Below are positions 19,369 through 29,957 of a stretch of DNA of 39,178 nucleotides, piece by piece. Location of the stretch: contig JADJOR010000010.1 of assembly GCA_016713665.1 (NCBI GenBank), positions 1-39,178 on the forward strand, in the 5' to 3' direction. Source of the DNA: Deltaproteobacteria bacterium (GTDB lineage: Bacteria; Myxococcota_A; UBA9160; UBA4427). The stretch's first letter is position 1. The number at the start of each line of letters is the position of its first letter. The notes below the pieces were generated by a model, which saw only the letters and a list, made by a program, of their open reading frames with translations, did not search any database and had not been told where the DNA came from. The position numbers and the translations under genes were made by a program.

Positions 19369-19553
19369 CCCAGCTTCTTGGCGCGCTCGGCGAGGCGACG
19401 GCGCTGTACATCCGTGAAGCGAAGGCGCTTTCCACCCAGCTGCTCGCGAAGCGCTCTGTTCTCTTCCTGCAGATAGTCGATCACGTCCTGCTGGGCTCGA
19501 TTCACCCAGCCAGCCAGAAGCAGCGCGAGAGCTTGAAGAGGGAGACTGACCAT
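19369..19553 (-). pseudogene. Integrase N-terminal fragment, opposite strand
   Basis: Minus-strand ATG 19553 starts MVSLPLQALALLLAGWVNRA then QQDVIDYLQEENRALREQLG and RLRFTDVQRRRLAERAKKLG. This is the N-terminus of a second integrase clearly related to, but different from, copy A (compare AGWVSRHQQQMIEYLMAEN). The homology stops after KKLG, exactly where the copy-A direct repeat ends, so the rest of this gene is missing. Confidence 0.75.
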
Positions 19554-19663
19554 AGACCCAAGTTTAGGTGACTGAAATCCCTGAATCCTGCTCGAATTCG
19601 GTCTCCGTCACGTGCTCTAAGTATCTGGAATTGCTATAGATTCCGAACGACTTAGTTTTCGCA

Positions 19664-19783
19664 CACTACGGGCTCGGGAATCGGCTCATAGACCCTCGCG
19701 CAGGCGACTTTGTCAGATTGGGCAAGATCAGGTGTAGAGAGCGGATTGGAGGATTGCTTCGGTACTACAGTCGAGCGGCATAG
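19664..19783 (+). pseudogene. Integrase C-terminal fragment, copy B
   Basis: The plus strand reads HYGLGNRLIDPRAGDFVRLG then KIRCRERIGGLLRYYSRAA and a TAG at 19781-19783. It is the C-terminal end of an integrase of the same family as copy A (whose end is GIGNRLI...), with no upstream core. The 5' flank is not homologous. It shares a 91-bp repeat with copy A. Confidence 0.7.
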
Positions 19784-19810
19784 TGCTCGGCTGAGTTTTG
19801 GAACGCTACG
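19720..19810 (+). repeat. 90-bp direct repeat, copy 2
   Basis: Second copy of the repeat described for 19279-19368. This copy keeps the TAG stop and the GTACTACAG segment where copy 1 has GTACACAG (one base shorter), so copy 2 is closer to the functional form. Confidence 0.8.
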
Positions 19811-19868
19811 GCGTACGTTCGTTGGACGGATACTTCTATTAGTTGTAGAACCGCGCTCGCCATTACCC

Positions 19869-20274
19869 CTACTGACACGCTCTGCGCGGCTCAAGAGGAA
19901 ACCCATCTGGCTGGCCGTAATCGCTCGCGACGACAGGGGTCGCATCACCGGCGCGCACAGCAAACACGCGCTCGTCTTCCTGAAGTTGCAAGCTCAGCGC
20001 CGAGAGATGCCCGCGACCCTGATGAACTCTTCCGGCGGGACCCTCGGAGCGCATAGCTCAGCGTGCAGTTCTTGACTCGAATCTCGAACTCGGCACTTCC
20101 GAAGTCCAGCGATTTGCCGTGCTCGACCACGGTGGTCTTCATCCCCGTTCGTCCCTTATACGTCACCTCCACGCTTGCCATAGTGTTGTTATACAGGTGC
20201 AACTCGACCTTCAGGGAGCATGCGGATACATAAACAACTATCGCCGTTAGGACGACTCTTGAGACTGCGCGCAT
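19869..20274 (-). CDS. Small lipoprotein downstream of the RHS gene, frameshifted
   Basis: ATG 20274 starts a lipoprotein signal peptide, MRAVSRVVLTAIVVYVSAC, with a V-S-A-C lipobox; a GGAGAG sequence lies upstream. The mature part reads LKVELHLYNNTMASVEVTYK and MKTTVVEHGKSLDFGSAEFE then VKNCTLSYAL. Two frameshifts near 20040 and 19995 then give VPPEEFIRVAGISRR and LQLQEDERVFAVRAGDATPV, ending at the stop 19869. About 135 residues, beta-rich, one extra cysteine. I do not recognise a family. It lies 360 bases downstream of the giant RHS gene on the same strand, in the same AT-richer segment, so it may have moved with it. A role as an envelope-bound immunity protein is a guess. Confidence 0.6.
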
Positions 20275-20634
20275 CGTTTTCTCTCCGAGAAGCTCTACGG
20301 CCATGGTCGGCGGGGGGACCCCTCTGGACCTAGCTCCATGAAATTTAAGGGGCCATGCAATGCCTGAAATGGCGACTGGCTCAAGAAGCCGCCCCGAGCG
20401 TACTGACGAGCGATGCGCCTATTCCAATCAAATTTGCCGGAAGGTAAAGTGGACCTAGCGCTTGGCCTCTGGGGAATATGTTGTATCTCATGTGGTTCAA
20501 GCGTACTTCGGTTTCCCGGACTGTAGTTTATGAACTGGCCAAGGTTATTCCGCCAAGAAATGCCAAAGCGTTTTCGACGTGCACGACAAGCCCGGACCGG
20601 TCGATCGAGAAACCTGAGTTAAGAAAATTTAGCG
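20275..20634. other. Gap between RHS gene and lipoprotein gene, no gene seen
   Basis: No coding sequence with recognisable features is found on either strand. Composition is low in GC for this window. It may be transcribed as the spacer between the two minus-strand genes, or hold the lipoprotein promoter. A remnant of a lost RHS C-terminal toxin is possible but not visible. Confidence 0.35.
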
Positions 20635-23600
20635 TTAGAATCCGACCCCGATGTCTACCGCGAAGCCAGCTAGCGCCAGCGCGCCTCCAACCACCGTCTG
20701 TGGTACCTGCCAGAGCGCAACCAGGAACTGACCAACACCACGCAGAAACTTCTTGCCACCCATCTCCCCTTGCGAAGCCTGCGAAGGCGCTGGGCCGGCG
20801 GGTACCATACCGCTACCGGTCACGGCACTGGCTGTTGCATGCGATGCACCAGAAGACGAAGTACTCTTAGCCGCTGATTTGCCATCGCGAATCCTTGTTC
20901 CGTCCGCTGCATAGGAGTAGGTCTTCGCCCCCCCCTCCCGAGGAAGAGCTCACCGTAGTTGAAATCTTCGTGAACCTGCCTGACGAGAAATTGAAGTTGT
21001 ATTTTGTCGTCGTGACTTTCGTGACGGTACCCTGAAACCCATCCCAGCAAAAATCACACATGCCCGTTGGATCGTTCTTGTTCACGGGATTATTTACGAC
21101 ATAGCTATACGCGTTCTGAGCCTGAGGCGTCCTGAGATCGAGCACGGGATCTACGCTCATGAATCGCCCAGCCGAGGCGTCATACCACCGCGCGTTCATG
21201 TAGACGAGCTCGATCCCCTTTGGCGCTCGTGGCCAGCGTAAAAGGCCTGACCTCCACTGTCGCCAACATCCTGAACCGGTGTCCCAAAAGGTGAATACAC
21301 CGTGTGCTGCGCGCGAAATCCGTCCTTATCGACCTCGACGAGTCCGCTGCCGACCTGGTCGGAAATCTCCCATCGATAGATCGCCGTCTCCGCCGGCGGA
21401 TTACCTGCCCCCTGCAGCGGCCACCCCTGGCATTAGGATCAACTGAACGGAAATCACGAGAACCAGTGCGTTGGCCACGGGTCGACGGACGACAACTACG
21501 AATTGCTCTCTCCCGCCGAGCCACCACGCGAGGCCAACAACGAGCCCGCACGCGATCCACGGCAGCACAAATGGCGGGATCTTGAACGAGAGATCGGCCG
21601 CCGTAACGAGAGTTCCCTGGAGAATCTTCTTCGTTGCGATCCGCTGACCGAAGCCGTGAATCTCGATCCACGAAGTCACGAAATCAAGCTGCGGTCCAGA
21701 GATAAATGCGCGAAGTCAATTCCCGCGTAATACGTTCCGTTCTGGTAAACGCGTTCGCCATCCCCCGCGTACTTGACAAGCAGCTCATTGCATCCGCTGG
21801 CGCTAGAGCCCGCGAATGTCAATCGATTAGCGGAATCGTAATGGAAGTATTTGTTGACACCGGCCGCCCGCTGGAGGCTCTGGATGTTACCGCTGGCGTC
21901 GTACGTATACGTCTTCGTTCCAGCCAAGTTGAGAAGCTGGTGCGGCTTTGTCAGTGAGTAGTTTTGTTGAACACCTTCCTTATTGATCAAATTTCCTAGG
22001 GGATCGTAGCTATAGCTCAGCGTTGACTGGCCCGTTCTTGTCCAAGTCGAAAGTCGATTGTGATTGTCGTAGGTATAGGTTCCACCAAACTTAATTGCCG
22101 GATCCGAACTCGTCGCATCTACTTGGAGCAAATTCCCAACGGGGTCGTAGTACGGAACCCCGTTGGTCCCGCTTGCCTTGTATCGGAACTCGACCGCGTA
22201 CCCCGCTGCGTTCGTTGGCGCAAATGCGTCACGCGTCCTGCGTTCGGTCGCCAAATCGTAATCAAATGACCGAATGCCCGGCGGAAGAGACACCCGCGTC
22301 ACCTTCCCCGTCCCATCGTAGATAGCATCGATCACGAACTGATTGACTTGCCCAGCGCAGTTCGCCGACGCATCGGGGATCTCACAGACGCGCTTGAGAT
22401 AGGCCCCTGCGTACTCATGCTTCACAATCGTTCGCAACCCCGCGACTTTGATGGGATATGCAGTTTGCGTCACGCGGCCTAAGAGATCACTCGTGTATCC
22501 CGTCGTCAGAAGCTGTCACTAATCGTACGGTCAATCCGTGTCACTTGACCAAGAGGATTGTACGAGATCACCTTGTTGACCGACGATGTATTCACGAACC
22601 CCATCTGCATGAGCGGAACCCGCCGGGCGCCATGCAACCGTAGTTGACGGTCTCCTCGCCGGACGGGACGATGGTCTGGGTCACCTGATTCAGCCTGTCG
22701 TAGATATTTGTACGCGTAAGGCCTCGCCCAGCGTCGTAGGTATCGCGTGGATTTCCGGCATCATCAAAGGTCACGAGGAGAGACCGGAATTGGGCTCCTT
22801 GGCTGAAATGAGCCGCCCCATCGTGTCGTACAAGCGAACGATGCGATGGGCCTGATCGGTATAGCTCCCCGCCGCCACCGCGACGGCGTCGTAGACGATC
22901 GATAGCTCGCCGGTTGGCTCGTAGACGTATTGCGTTGCTCGGGCAAATTCCCACACCCAACGCCCGAGAGATCGGTAGTGTTTGCTGTCGTTGAATTGCT
23001 GCACTCGTCGACCTCGAGATTTCGATCCCAGTCAACGAAGCGTCGGATCAAATCACCCTTCGGGTTCTTCTCGAGGACGACATCGACGTTAATTCCGCCA
23101 TAGGTGCCGGGCGAATAGAGGGTTCGGGAGAATCCGTCGGGTTTTCCGCGTCTCGATTGGGCGGCCCATCGCATCGAACGTCGTCTTTCACTGCGGGTGT
23201 GGCCTCACTCGCTCCAGTCACCCAAGGCAGAGCCGAGTCGGGTCCGCTGGGTTCGCAACCGTCCGGCAAGCAATCGGAAGCGTGGTTCGCGTGAACGATG
23301 CCCCGGCGTCTGCGTAGGTAATCGTGCCAGCGTACCGACCTCCGTCGACGGCATAGAGACTTTTCCATGTGCCGCCAAATCCATCTTCGATCGCCGCAGA
23401 CCAAACAGAGTCAGTCGCGCTACTGCTCGAAAACTTCTGCGTCTCGACCGCTCGAGGTGTCGTCGCATCGAAGTAGTTCGTATGACTCAGTCGAACACGC
23501 GTCGTGTCTGCGAGATCCGTATAGACCCAACAAATGGCGGCTCGTCCAAAGACATCGAAGTCGGTTTCGGTGGTGGGCTCATCGCCGTAGTCTGATTCGG

Positions 23601-26600
23601 AACGACGAATCAGCGGAAGCGCGTCGTGGGGGAATGGAGCGTCGCCAATTTGTCATCGGATCCTTCACGCCAACGACAAGGGAATGACTCCCCTGCTTGC
23701 AGAGCAGCCCGTGTCGCCGTCGTAGCAGATCTCCGTGACGCGATTAGCGTCTGCATCGGTCGGCCTTCGGTCTCGATCCGAATCAGATTTCCATAGCCGT
23801 CGTAATTGAAATTGCCCAGATCGTTTTGCCGGACGGGAGCATCCGACCGCCATTGCTGCGCGAACCTAAAGTGACCGGAGCCGACCGACTTTTCCGCGCG
23901 TCGAGGCACCGGTTGTCGAGACGTATTGATTGTCTGTGCGGGAGAGCGCCCCTGAGTCATCGACTGTCCTCTCGTCCAACGAGACTCAGAAGGTTATACG
24001 TGGCGTCTTCCGTTCGAGTGCCGGACGATATTGAGGCGCCACTGGGCTGTCTCGCGAATCGAGGTCGCGAAGTTGTAGCCAGCCGTTGGGCCATCGTAAG
24101 AATAGATCGTGGTGTGCTCGGCCCCGTGCTTGCGCCCACCGTCGTTCCGTACCGTTTCCCTCGTGGTCTGGGGAAAGCAAGCGTGGAATGCGCGCACCGT
24201 CAAAGGCTGGCGCAATTCCGCCCAACCCCCGAGCACGGTCGACGGATCGGCAAGGGCCCAGACTTGGTTTCCGTAGCGGATGGGTGGGGCGCTGGATGAA
24301 TTCGATGAGTAGTGGATCTGCTCAGACGTGAGCCCCGATCGGCCCCGCCGCTGGTAGTGAAGCTCTTGACTACCGAGTTGTTGGGCAAGATCTCCTGACC
24401 GTGCGGTAGCCGAGACTCAATTGATGGTCACGGCTCCAACGTGGATGCGCATACATATGGGCGACGATGGGCGGCGCAGGCGTCGACCCCACTGCGGATA
24501 CCCTCGCGACGACAGCATGCGGACGCCAGACGATGGCCTCCACGTTCGAGGTCAGGGGCTCGTTGATGGTGGGCTTGACCGCATGCGCACTGGCTTCAGC
24601 CTCAAGACCGATCGCTCCGTTATCTCGCTGGCCAATAGCACTAGCGTACTCGATGGAAACGGTGCCGCCTCTGCCGTTCTTGTGCTCAACGACCACATCC
24701 GGGAATGGACTCCGGCTTAGAAAGCTGTCGAATAGTGTCGATGTCTCGTCGCTGATCCCATAGGTATTCGTCTTGTCGGAAATAAGGTCGGTAACGCCAT
24801 CTCCATTGGCGTCGAAAACAGTCTCCCAATCGGCCGGTCACCCCGAACAATACCGTGGTTGCCGTCGGCGGTTTGAATTCAGTGCGCAAGGCCCACACGT
24901 TCGTCGCAGAGGGAGTAGGCGAATCCATGCTCGCTGGTCCAATGCGTGCGACCATGTCTGAACGAGGTCTTGCCATCCATCGCCGTTCAGATCAGCAAAA
25001 GACAGTTCGCGGGACTTGCCAGCAAAAGTATCCGTGAACGCCACATCACTTGGTAGCTCGTAGCGTTGCGCTTCCGGACAGATTGGGACCACGTTGGGCG
25101 CTAGCCTAAATCACGCGAGGAACACCACGCCGAGGATCCGCCTCGGAGGTGCCACCTCGATTCAAAAGGACGCCACTGATGACCGACGGACCGGACTCAC
25201 GTCCGGGGTTTCGAGTCGCAGACCAGTCGTACCAGATCACATCGGTCAAGCCGTCTCGATTCAGATCAACAATTCGAATGCCCGCGTCGAAAACATTGAC
25301 GCCCGCCGATCCCGATCCCACATCATTGTTAATGCTGACGGTAGGAACCCCAGGGTCGCCTGGCTTTTGGTTAAGGTTTACGTGTGTAAATGGAAGAGCT
25401 AGATCGGATCGACGCACCCAGCGTGGCGCGTTCGGCGCAGCGTTGGGATTCTGCACATAGATCTGGAGGAAACGGTGGTCGATCGATAATTATTCAACGG
25501 CTCATTGGGGGCCACCCTCGTGCCATAGAGCGCATCCGCGTTTCCAGGGCTCAAGCACCGCAATGTCCACATAACCGTCGCCATTGAAATCTTGAAAGAC
25601 CGGACGCAAGTCGAACGTTGCTCGACATACCCACTCTTCAAAAATCGGGCGGCGCATTCGGGGTCCACAGATTGCCGTTGGTGTACGTGTGCTTTTGCCG
25701 CGCTCCACCGAGCCCCCACTTGCATACAGGGATCATGCATGTCCTTGTCCTGTATCCAGGCCACAGCGTTCTCGTTCACCCCTTACATTGTCCACACCGG
25801 GGTCTACGCCGAACTTCTCGCCAACATAGTCCGCATCTTCGACATTCACGGCGGAAAATAGGGGCAGTCCGTTGGCAAGAGCCGTGTCCTGAAACCCACG
25901 GATTGCTATTGGGATTCGCTGAATCCACGATCCCCGTATTACGGAGTACGATTCTTACATCCTGGCCGGCGCTAAGGAGGGTGTCGTTTCCGTACCATTC
26001 TGCGAACGCCACCTCGTCATGCTCGACAGGTGAGCGGAGTAGACGAGATCGGCTAATCCATCCCGCGTCCACATCCATGACCTGAAAGGAGCCGAGGAGC
26101 TTGCACGTAATAGTGATGGTCGTTTGGAGCTACCGGGCCCTGCTCCCAAACATCATAAGCGGCCGGCGCTCTGCAACGTGGAATCCGAAATCCACAGGCT
26201 GCGGCGTGGTGATCTGGTCGACTTCATAAACGCCCCAGTTGGTGCCATTGAACGAAGCTCGTGCGTGAATTTGGGAAGATTCACACGAAGGCTGCGGAGC
26301 TTGTCCGTCCATCGCGCAGAATCATTCAAAGGCTGCGATCCCGACCAACTTGGCGTATCCCAGCCTGAACCATTATGGAGATAGATAGTCGGCGGATTAT
26401 TCGGTGTGACCTGACCACCATTAAAGCTAAACAGGTCAACTTCGTCGTAGATGAAGTCGGGCAGGCCGTCGCCATTGACATCCGCAACTTGCGCATCGTT
26501 GATGCTGCGGTCTGTTTCGCCGTTCGGCGTATGAATCCTAAACGGAATTTTCCAGGCGGAAGACGCCTTCGCATGGACGTCCCAAATGCACCCGCGCCCA

Positions 26601-27547
26601 GCGGGCTACGGTACTTGAACTCGTGAGGAGGAAGCCGGCTGTCGCAGCTGGCGAGCGCGTGGATGGCGCGCAGTCGGTCCCGTACTGCTTGACGCGGCGC
26701 GGGAGAGATCGTTTCGTGAGACTCGCGTTCGGCCAGCGGCCATTGATCGTCATAGGTCAGAACGGAGTCGACTATGCGTCTTCTCGGGACTTGTGGTCGA
26801 AAGGACTTGGACCTCGAGGAGGCGTTTGGATCGCCTTTGCTCGACGCCGTTGGCGTAGTCGTAGGTTGGATCGGGCCGCACTCCGTACACGAAGTTGATC
26901 CTCCGGGTGCCCGTTGACCGTATTGAATCTGCTTCGGGTAGAGCGTTCCCACATCACTCTCGGTGCTGTAGGTGTACGTGATCTTGGCGAGGTCAAAATG
27001 GACTCCGCACCTCTGAAAGCAACCATCGCACGACGGTCGAACCATTCGAAATCCGACTCGCCGAGTCACCGCCGTAGATCGAAACCTGCCCATCGATCGA
27101 CGTCACCTCCCACGAATTATCCGCGCGGTAAATGATTCGGCTGAACGACCTCGATGGATGTGTGATACTGATTTCCGTTCGTGGTCGTCGCCCCGACGAG
27201 GAGTTGTCCATTGAGCTCATAGCGATTGCATCCGCCTGTAGCGGGCACGCCGAATCGAGCGGCGCACGAAATCTCGCCGACAGGGAGGCTCCAGCCGACG
27301 CCCATCATCCCATTCTTGGTTTCGCTCGAATACGAGAGCGCAAGCGACGGCGCTTAGCCACCCGGTCCGGCGGGACGGCGATCGGAATGCTCATCTGCGC
27401 TGAGCCTGAGCTCACGTCGACCGTCGAGTCGACGGGTGTGGGCGTCAATTTTTCGAGCAGTACGTCATCGGGCATGCTCGACGCGGGCGGCGCGATCGCG
27501 AGGAGGATCAGGGCGACAATCCCCGACCTTTTCCCCACTGATCCCAT
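20635..27547 (-). CDS. Giant secreted SpvB / FG-GAP / RHS-repeat protein, frameshifted
   Basis: About 2300 residues. ATG 27547 starts a signal peptide (KRSGIVALILLAIAPPASS), then VDVSSGSAQMSIPIAVPP and NGMMGVGWSLPVGEISC, as in the SpvB/TcdB N-terminus. FG-GAP repeats follow in pieces: DVNGDGLPDFIYDEV (26480-26440), VMDVDRDGLADLVYS (26080-26040, with one indel), DFNGDGYVDIAVLEPW (25590-25550), LNRDGLTDVIWYDW (25270-25220) and LNGDGWQDLVQTW (24990-24950). YD/RHS repeats come next (YDNHNRLSTWTRTG, YDPLGNLINKEGV, YDASGNIQSL, YDSANRLTFAG), then two strongly hydrophobic segments at 21590-21410, then YSPFGTPVQD, ARWYDASAGRFMSVDPVLDL and YVVNNPVNKNDPTG, the RHS core end. The C-terminus is about 120 residues, glycine/serine rich, ending LALAGFAVDIGVGF; no toxin domain is recognised. 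At least ten frameshifts. Such proteins form hollow shells that enclose and deliver toxins or act at the cell surface. Confidence 0.85.
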
Positions 27548-27701
27548 GGTGATCTCTTCGTGAGGCCTACTCGCGGATCGCCCTCGCCATATCATTCAAT
27601 CACCTCGCGCAACCAAAGTGAGGAGTCATGCTTGTTCCCTTCGTATCACTATTTGGCATACGGGGCAATTAATATTTGTCAGCGTGTGTAATGATCGAAA
27701 G
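27548..27701. promoter_or_regulatory. Divergent promoter region between RHS and lnt genes
   Basis: The RHS gene leaves to the left and lnt to the right from this 154-base gap. The right half is AT-rich (around 27655-27680, with AATTAATATTTG), as expected for a promoter, but I cannot fix -35 and -10 boxes. Confidence 0.4.
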
Positions 27702-29313
27702 ATGCGACAGGATCAATTCGCGGGGATGCCCAGTCGCGTCGAGGCCGAACGCAGCGTCGGTGGGTTCGACACGTGGCTATTCCGGGTCGTGGCGGTATTG
27801 ACGTCAGGAATCCTCCTTGGCGTCGCACAACCACCCATCCCTCTGGAATGGATTGGAGTTTTCGCGCTGATCCCCTGGATCCTTGCGGTTTGGCGGGCGC
27901 CTGGTGTCGGCGAGGTCGTGGCTCAGTCCGTCTTGCTGGTGGCGGCGTATGGGGCCGTAGTGATCTATTGGCTGCCGGCTGCATTGTTGGGCGTCGGCGC
28001 CCGGCCTTCTCCAGGTGTACTCACGGTCCTCGGCGCCTCGCTCTGGGCGCCTTTACCGATCTTCCTGCCAGCCGGAATCCTGTTGTATTTCGCGCGTGAG
28101 CGAGACGATGTCGTGAGCCTGCTCGCGATCGCCTTCGCCACCGCTGCCCTGGAGTGGGTGCATGGGCATGGGGTGCTCGGCATACCGTGGGCGCATCTCG
28201 GCCACACGCAGATCGATTCCGAGGGCGTGTCGCAACTGGCCCGGCTCGGCGGCGTCCCTCTGGTTTCGATGTTCGTGATGTCGATCAACGTCGCCGTCGC
28301 CCGATCCGTTTTGAGAATGGATCAGAGTCGGGTTCGGATAGCTCTGGCTTCGCTCTCGGCGTGGGCAGCCCTTCACTTCGCGGGACTCTCGATCGCTCAG
28401 TGGGGCGGCCCCATCGATCCGGCGCCGCCGTCCGTCCAACTTTTGGTCGTTCAGCCGAACATTCCCCGCGCCGAACGCTGGATCCCGTCGCTCCAGAGCT
28501 TCAACGTCGAACGGGCGGCATGGGTCATGAAGGCGGCGCTCCGCAATCGACAGGAAACGGTCAATGCCGTTCTCTGGCCCGAAAATCTGGTGACTTCTCG
28601 TGAGATCGAGAGGCCGCTCTCAGTCAAAAGATTCAGTTCGAGATCGACGCCTTGGGCGTGCCGGTGATCTTGGGCGCTGTCCGCAGCGCGCAAAAGCGAA
28701 GTCAAACCGTCTCTACCGAGCCTCTGTGCTGTGGTGGCGCCGCATCGAGGCATCGTCGCTTCCATGGACAAGGAGCGAGCCGTTCCGTTGATCGAGGAAC
28801 GGCCGAGCCCTCCGTTCGCCAAGTGGCTTTCTCGCGCCTGATCGGCGGGAGATCCGAAGATCAGAGGGTAGAGGTCTCGACTTCAGGCCACGACCTCCGG
28901 GGAAGCTTCACCCTCACGCCCATTCTGTGTTGGGAAGCATTATTTTCGGACTTGGTGGACGCCCGACGCAGCTCCGAGAGTCGATTGCTCTTGAACCTGG
29001 CCGATGACAGCTGGGCGTCTGGAAACGTCGCCAGCGAGCAACTCACCGCCCATGCGCGTTTTCGGGCGATCGAGCAGCGACTGCCCTCATCCGGGTCGCC
29101 CACGGAGGCTTAACGGTTTCGGTCGACCGATTCGGCCTGGCCAGCGAATCGCTTCCAATGGATCGATATGCCTCTTTCGTCGTCAGACGTGCCGCAAGCG
29201 ACAAAAGGCCACCCCAGGGAGAGTTCGTTCTGATTCTAGTTCCGCTTCTCGCCGGAATCGGTGTATGGTGGACATGGCCTCGACTGATCCCCAGACGTTC
29301 CGAACCGGAATGA
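27702..29313 (+). CDS. lnt: Apolipoprotein N-acyltransferase, frameshifted in second half
   Basis: Lnt adds the third acyl chain to the N-terminal cysteine of lipoproteins in the inner membrane. The first half is a set of hydrophobic helices (LTSGILLGVAQPPIPLEWIG and so on) with WAHLGHTQIDSEGVSQLARL, the conserved 'WG.LG..Q......Q.A...G' block. The nitrilase-like domain has VQLLVVQPNIPRAERW, the catalytic glutamate in AVLWPENLVTS, then after frameshifts near 28615 VPVILGAVRSAQK and the nucleophilic cysteine in LTPILCWEALFSDLV, followed by LLLNLADDSWASGN, ARFRAIEQRLP and, after another shift near 29090, IRVAHGGLTVSVDRFGLASE. A final TM segment (VLILVPLLAGIGVWWTWP) precedes TGA 29311-29313. About 537 residues, close to the usual 510. 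Starts at ATG 27702 or 27726. Confidence 0.88.
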
Positions 29314-29342
29314 GAGGTTGTTGAATCAAGGAGGAGACCTTG

Positions 29343-29957
29343 ATGCGAGCGCCGAGCCTCCAAATCTGTTGCCCTAGCCATACTTGGTTCGATCGTTGCT
29401 GGACTCGCCCTTTCGCAGCCGGTGATGGCGCAAACGGCCACGTTGACCCTCGACTCGTTGTCCTTCGTTTCCTTCGAGGACCGGGTCACGATGTCAATCC
29501 CAACGGGCGGGACAGTTCAGTTTCAGTTTGGCGCTCCCAACCCCGACGGCTCCGTTCCCTTCCAGATCGAACCGGCCGAAGTCAACCTTCCCGCCGTGCC
29601 GAGCACCAATCTCGAAGCGACCATGAAGTACGCCCTCGCCAGTCAGGCAGGTGGTCTCCTCACGCTGACGCCGACAGGCCGGCAGCTTTCCTTCAATGCC
29701 CAGATCTCCGCGCGCGAACTCTCCACGGAAGATCCCAATCCGCGTGTCTGCCCAATGCTCTTCACGACCGAGCACGTGGCAGCGACGAGCGCGGATGGTG
29801 CGGACACCGTCAGCCGAGACGGCTTTCGCGCACCCTCTCCGCCGACTATGTCCAGCTTGTGGGCGCCACGGTCGCGAAGTCCGACGAGAAGGGATCCGCG
29901 GTCTACATCGTCCTGAGCAGGGGTATTCGATCAGCTTCCCCCTGGAGATTCGATTGA
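29343..29957 (+). CDS. Exported protein of unknown function, frameshifted
   Basis: ATG 29343 has a strong AAGGAGG site upstream. A frameshift within the first dozen codons separates it from the signal peptide, which reads KSVALAILGSIVAGLALSQP and VMAQ with a likely cut after VMA. The mature protein begins QTATLTLDSLSFVSFEDRVT and continues with PTGGTVQFQFGAPNPDGSVP, LLTLTPTGRQLSFNAQISAR and PMLFTTEHVAATSADGADTV. After a shift near 29830 it reads ADYVQLVGATVAKSDEKGSA and VYIVLS, ending at TGA 29957. About 204 residues, mostly predicted beta strands, no cysteine-rich or anchor region. Not recognised. It follows lnt closely (29 bases) and may share its transcript. Its end overlaps the convergent HTTM gene. 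Confidence 0.65.
   Translation: MRAPSLQICCPSHTWFDRCWTRPFAAGDGANGHVDPRLVVLRFLRGPGHDVNPNGRDSSVSVWRSQPRRLRSLPDRTGRSQPSRRAEHQSRSDHEVRPRQSGRWSPHADADRPAAFLQCPDLRARTLHGRSQSACLPNALHDRARGSDERGWCGHRQPRRLSRTLSADYVQLVGATVAKSDEKGSAVYIVLSRGIRSASPWRFD

Noticed and set aside
18277..19810. A complete insertion sequence with terminal inverted repeats
   Set aside because: I could not find a left-end sequence matching the complement of the CTACG-ending right end, nor target duplications, so only the gene, fragments and direct repeats are reported.
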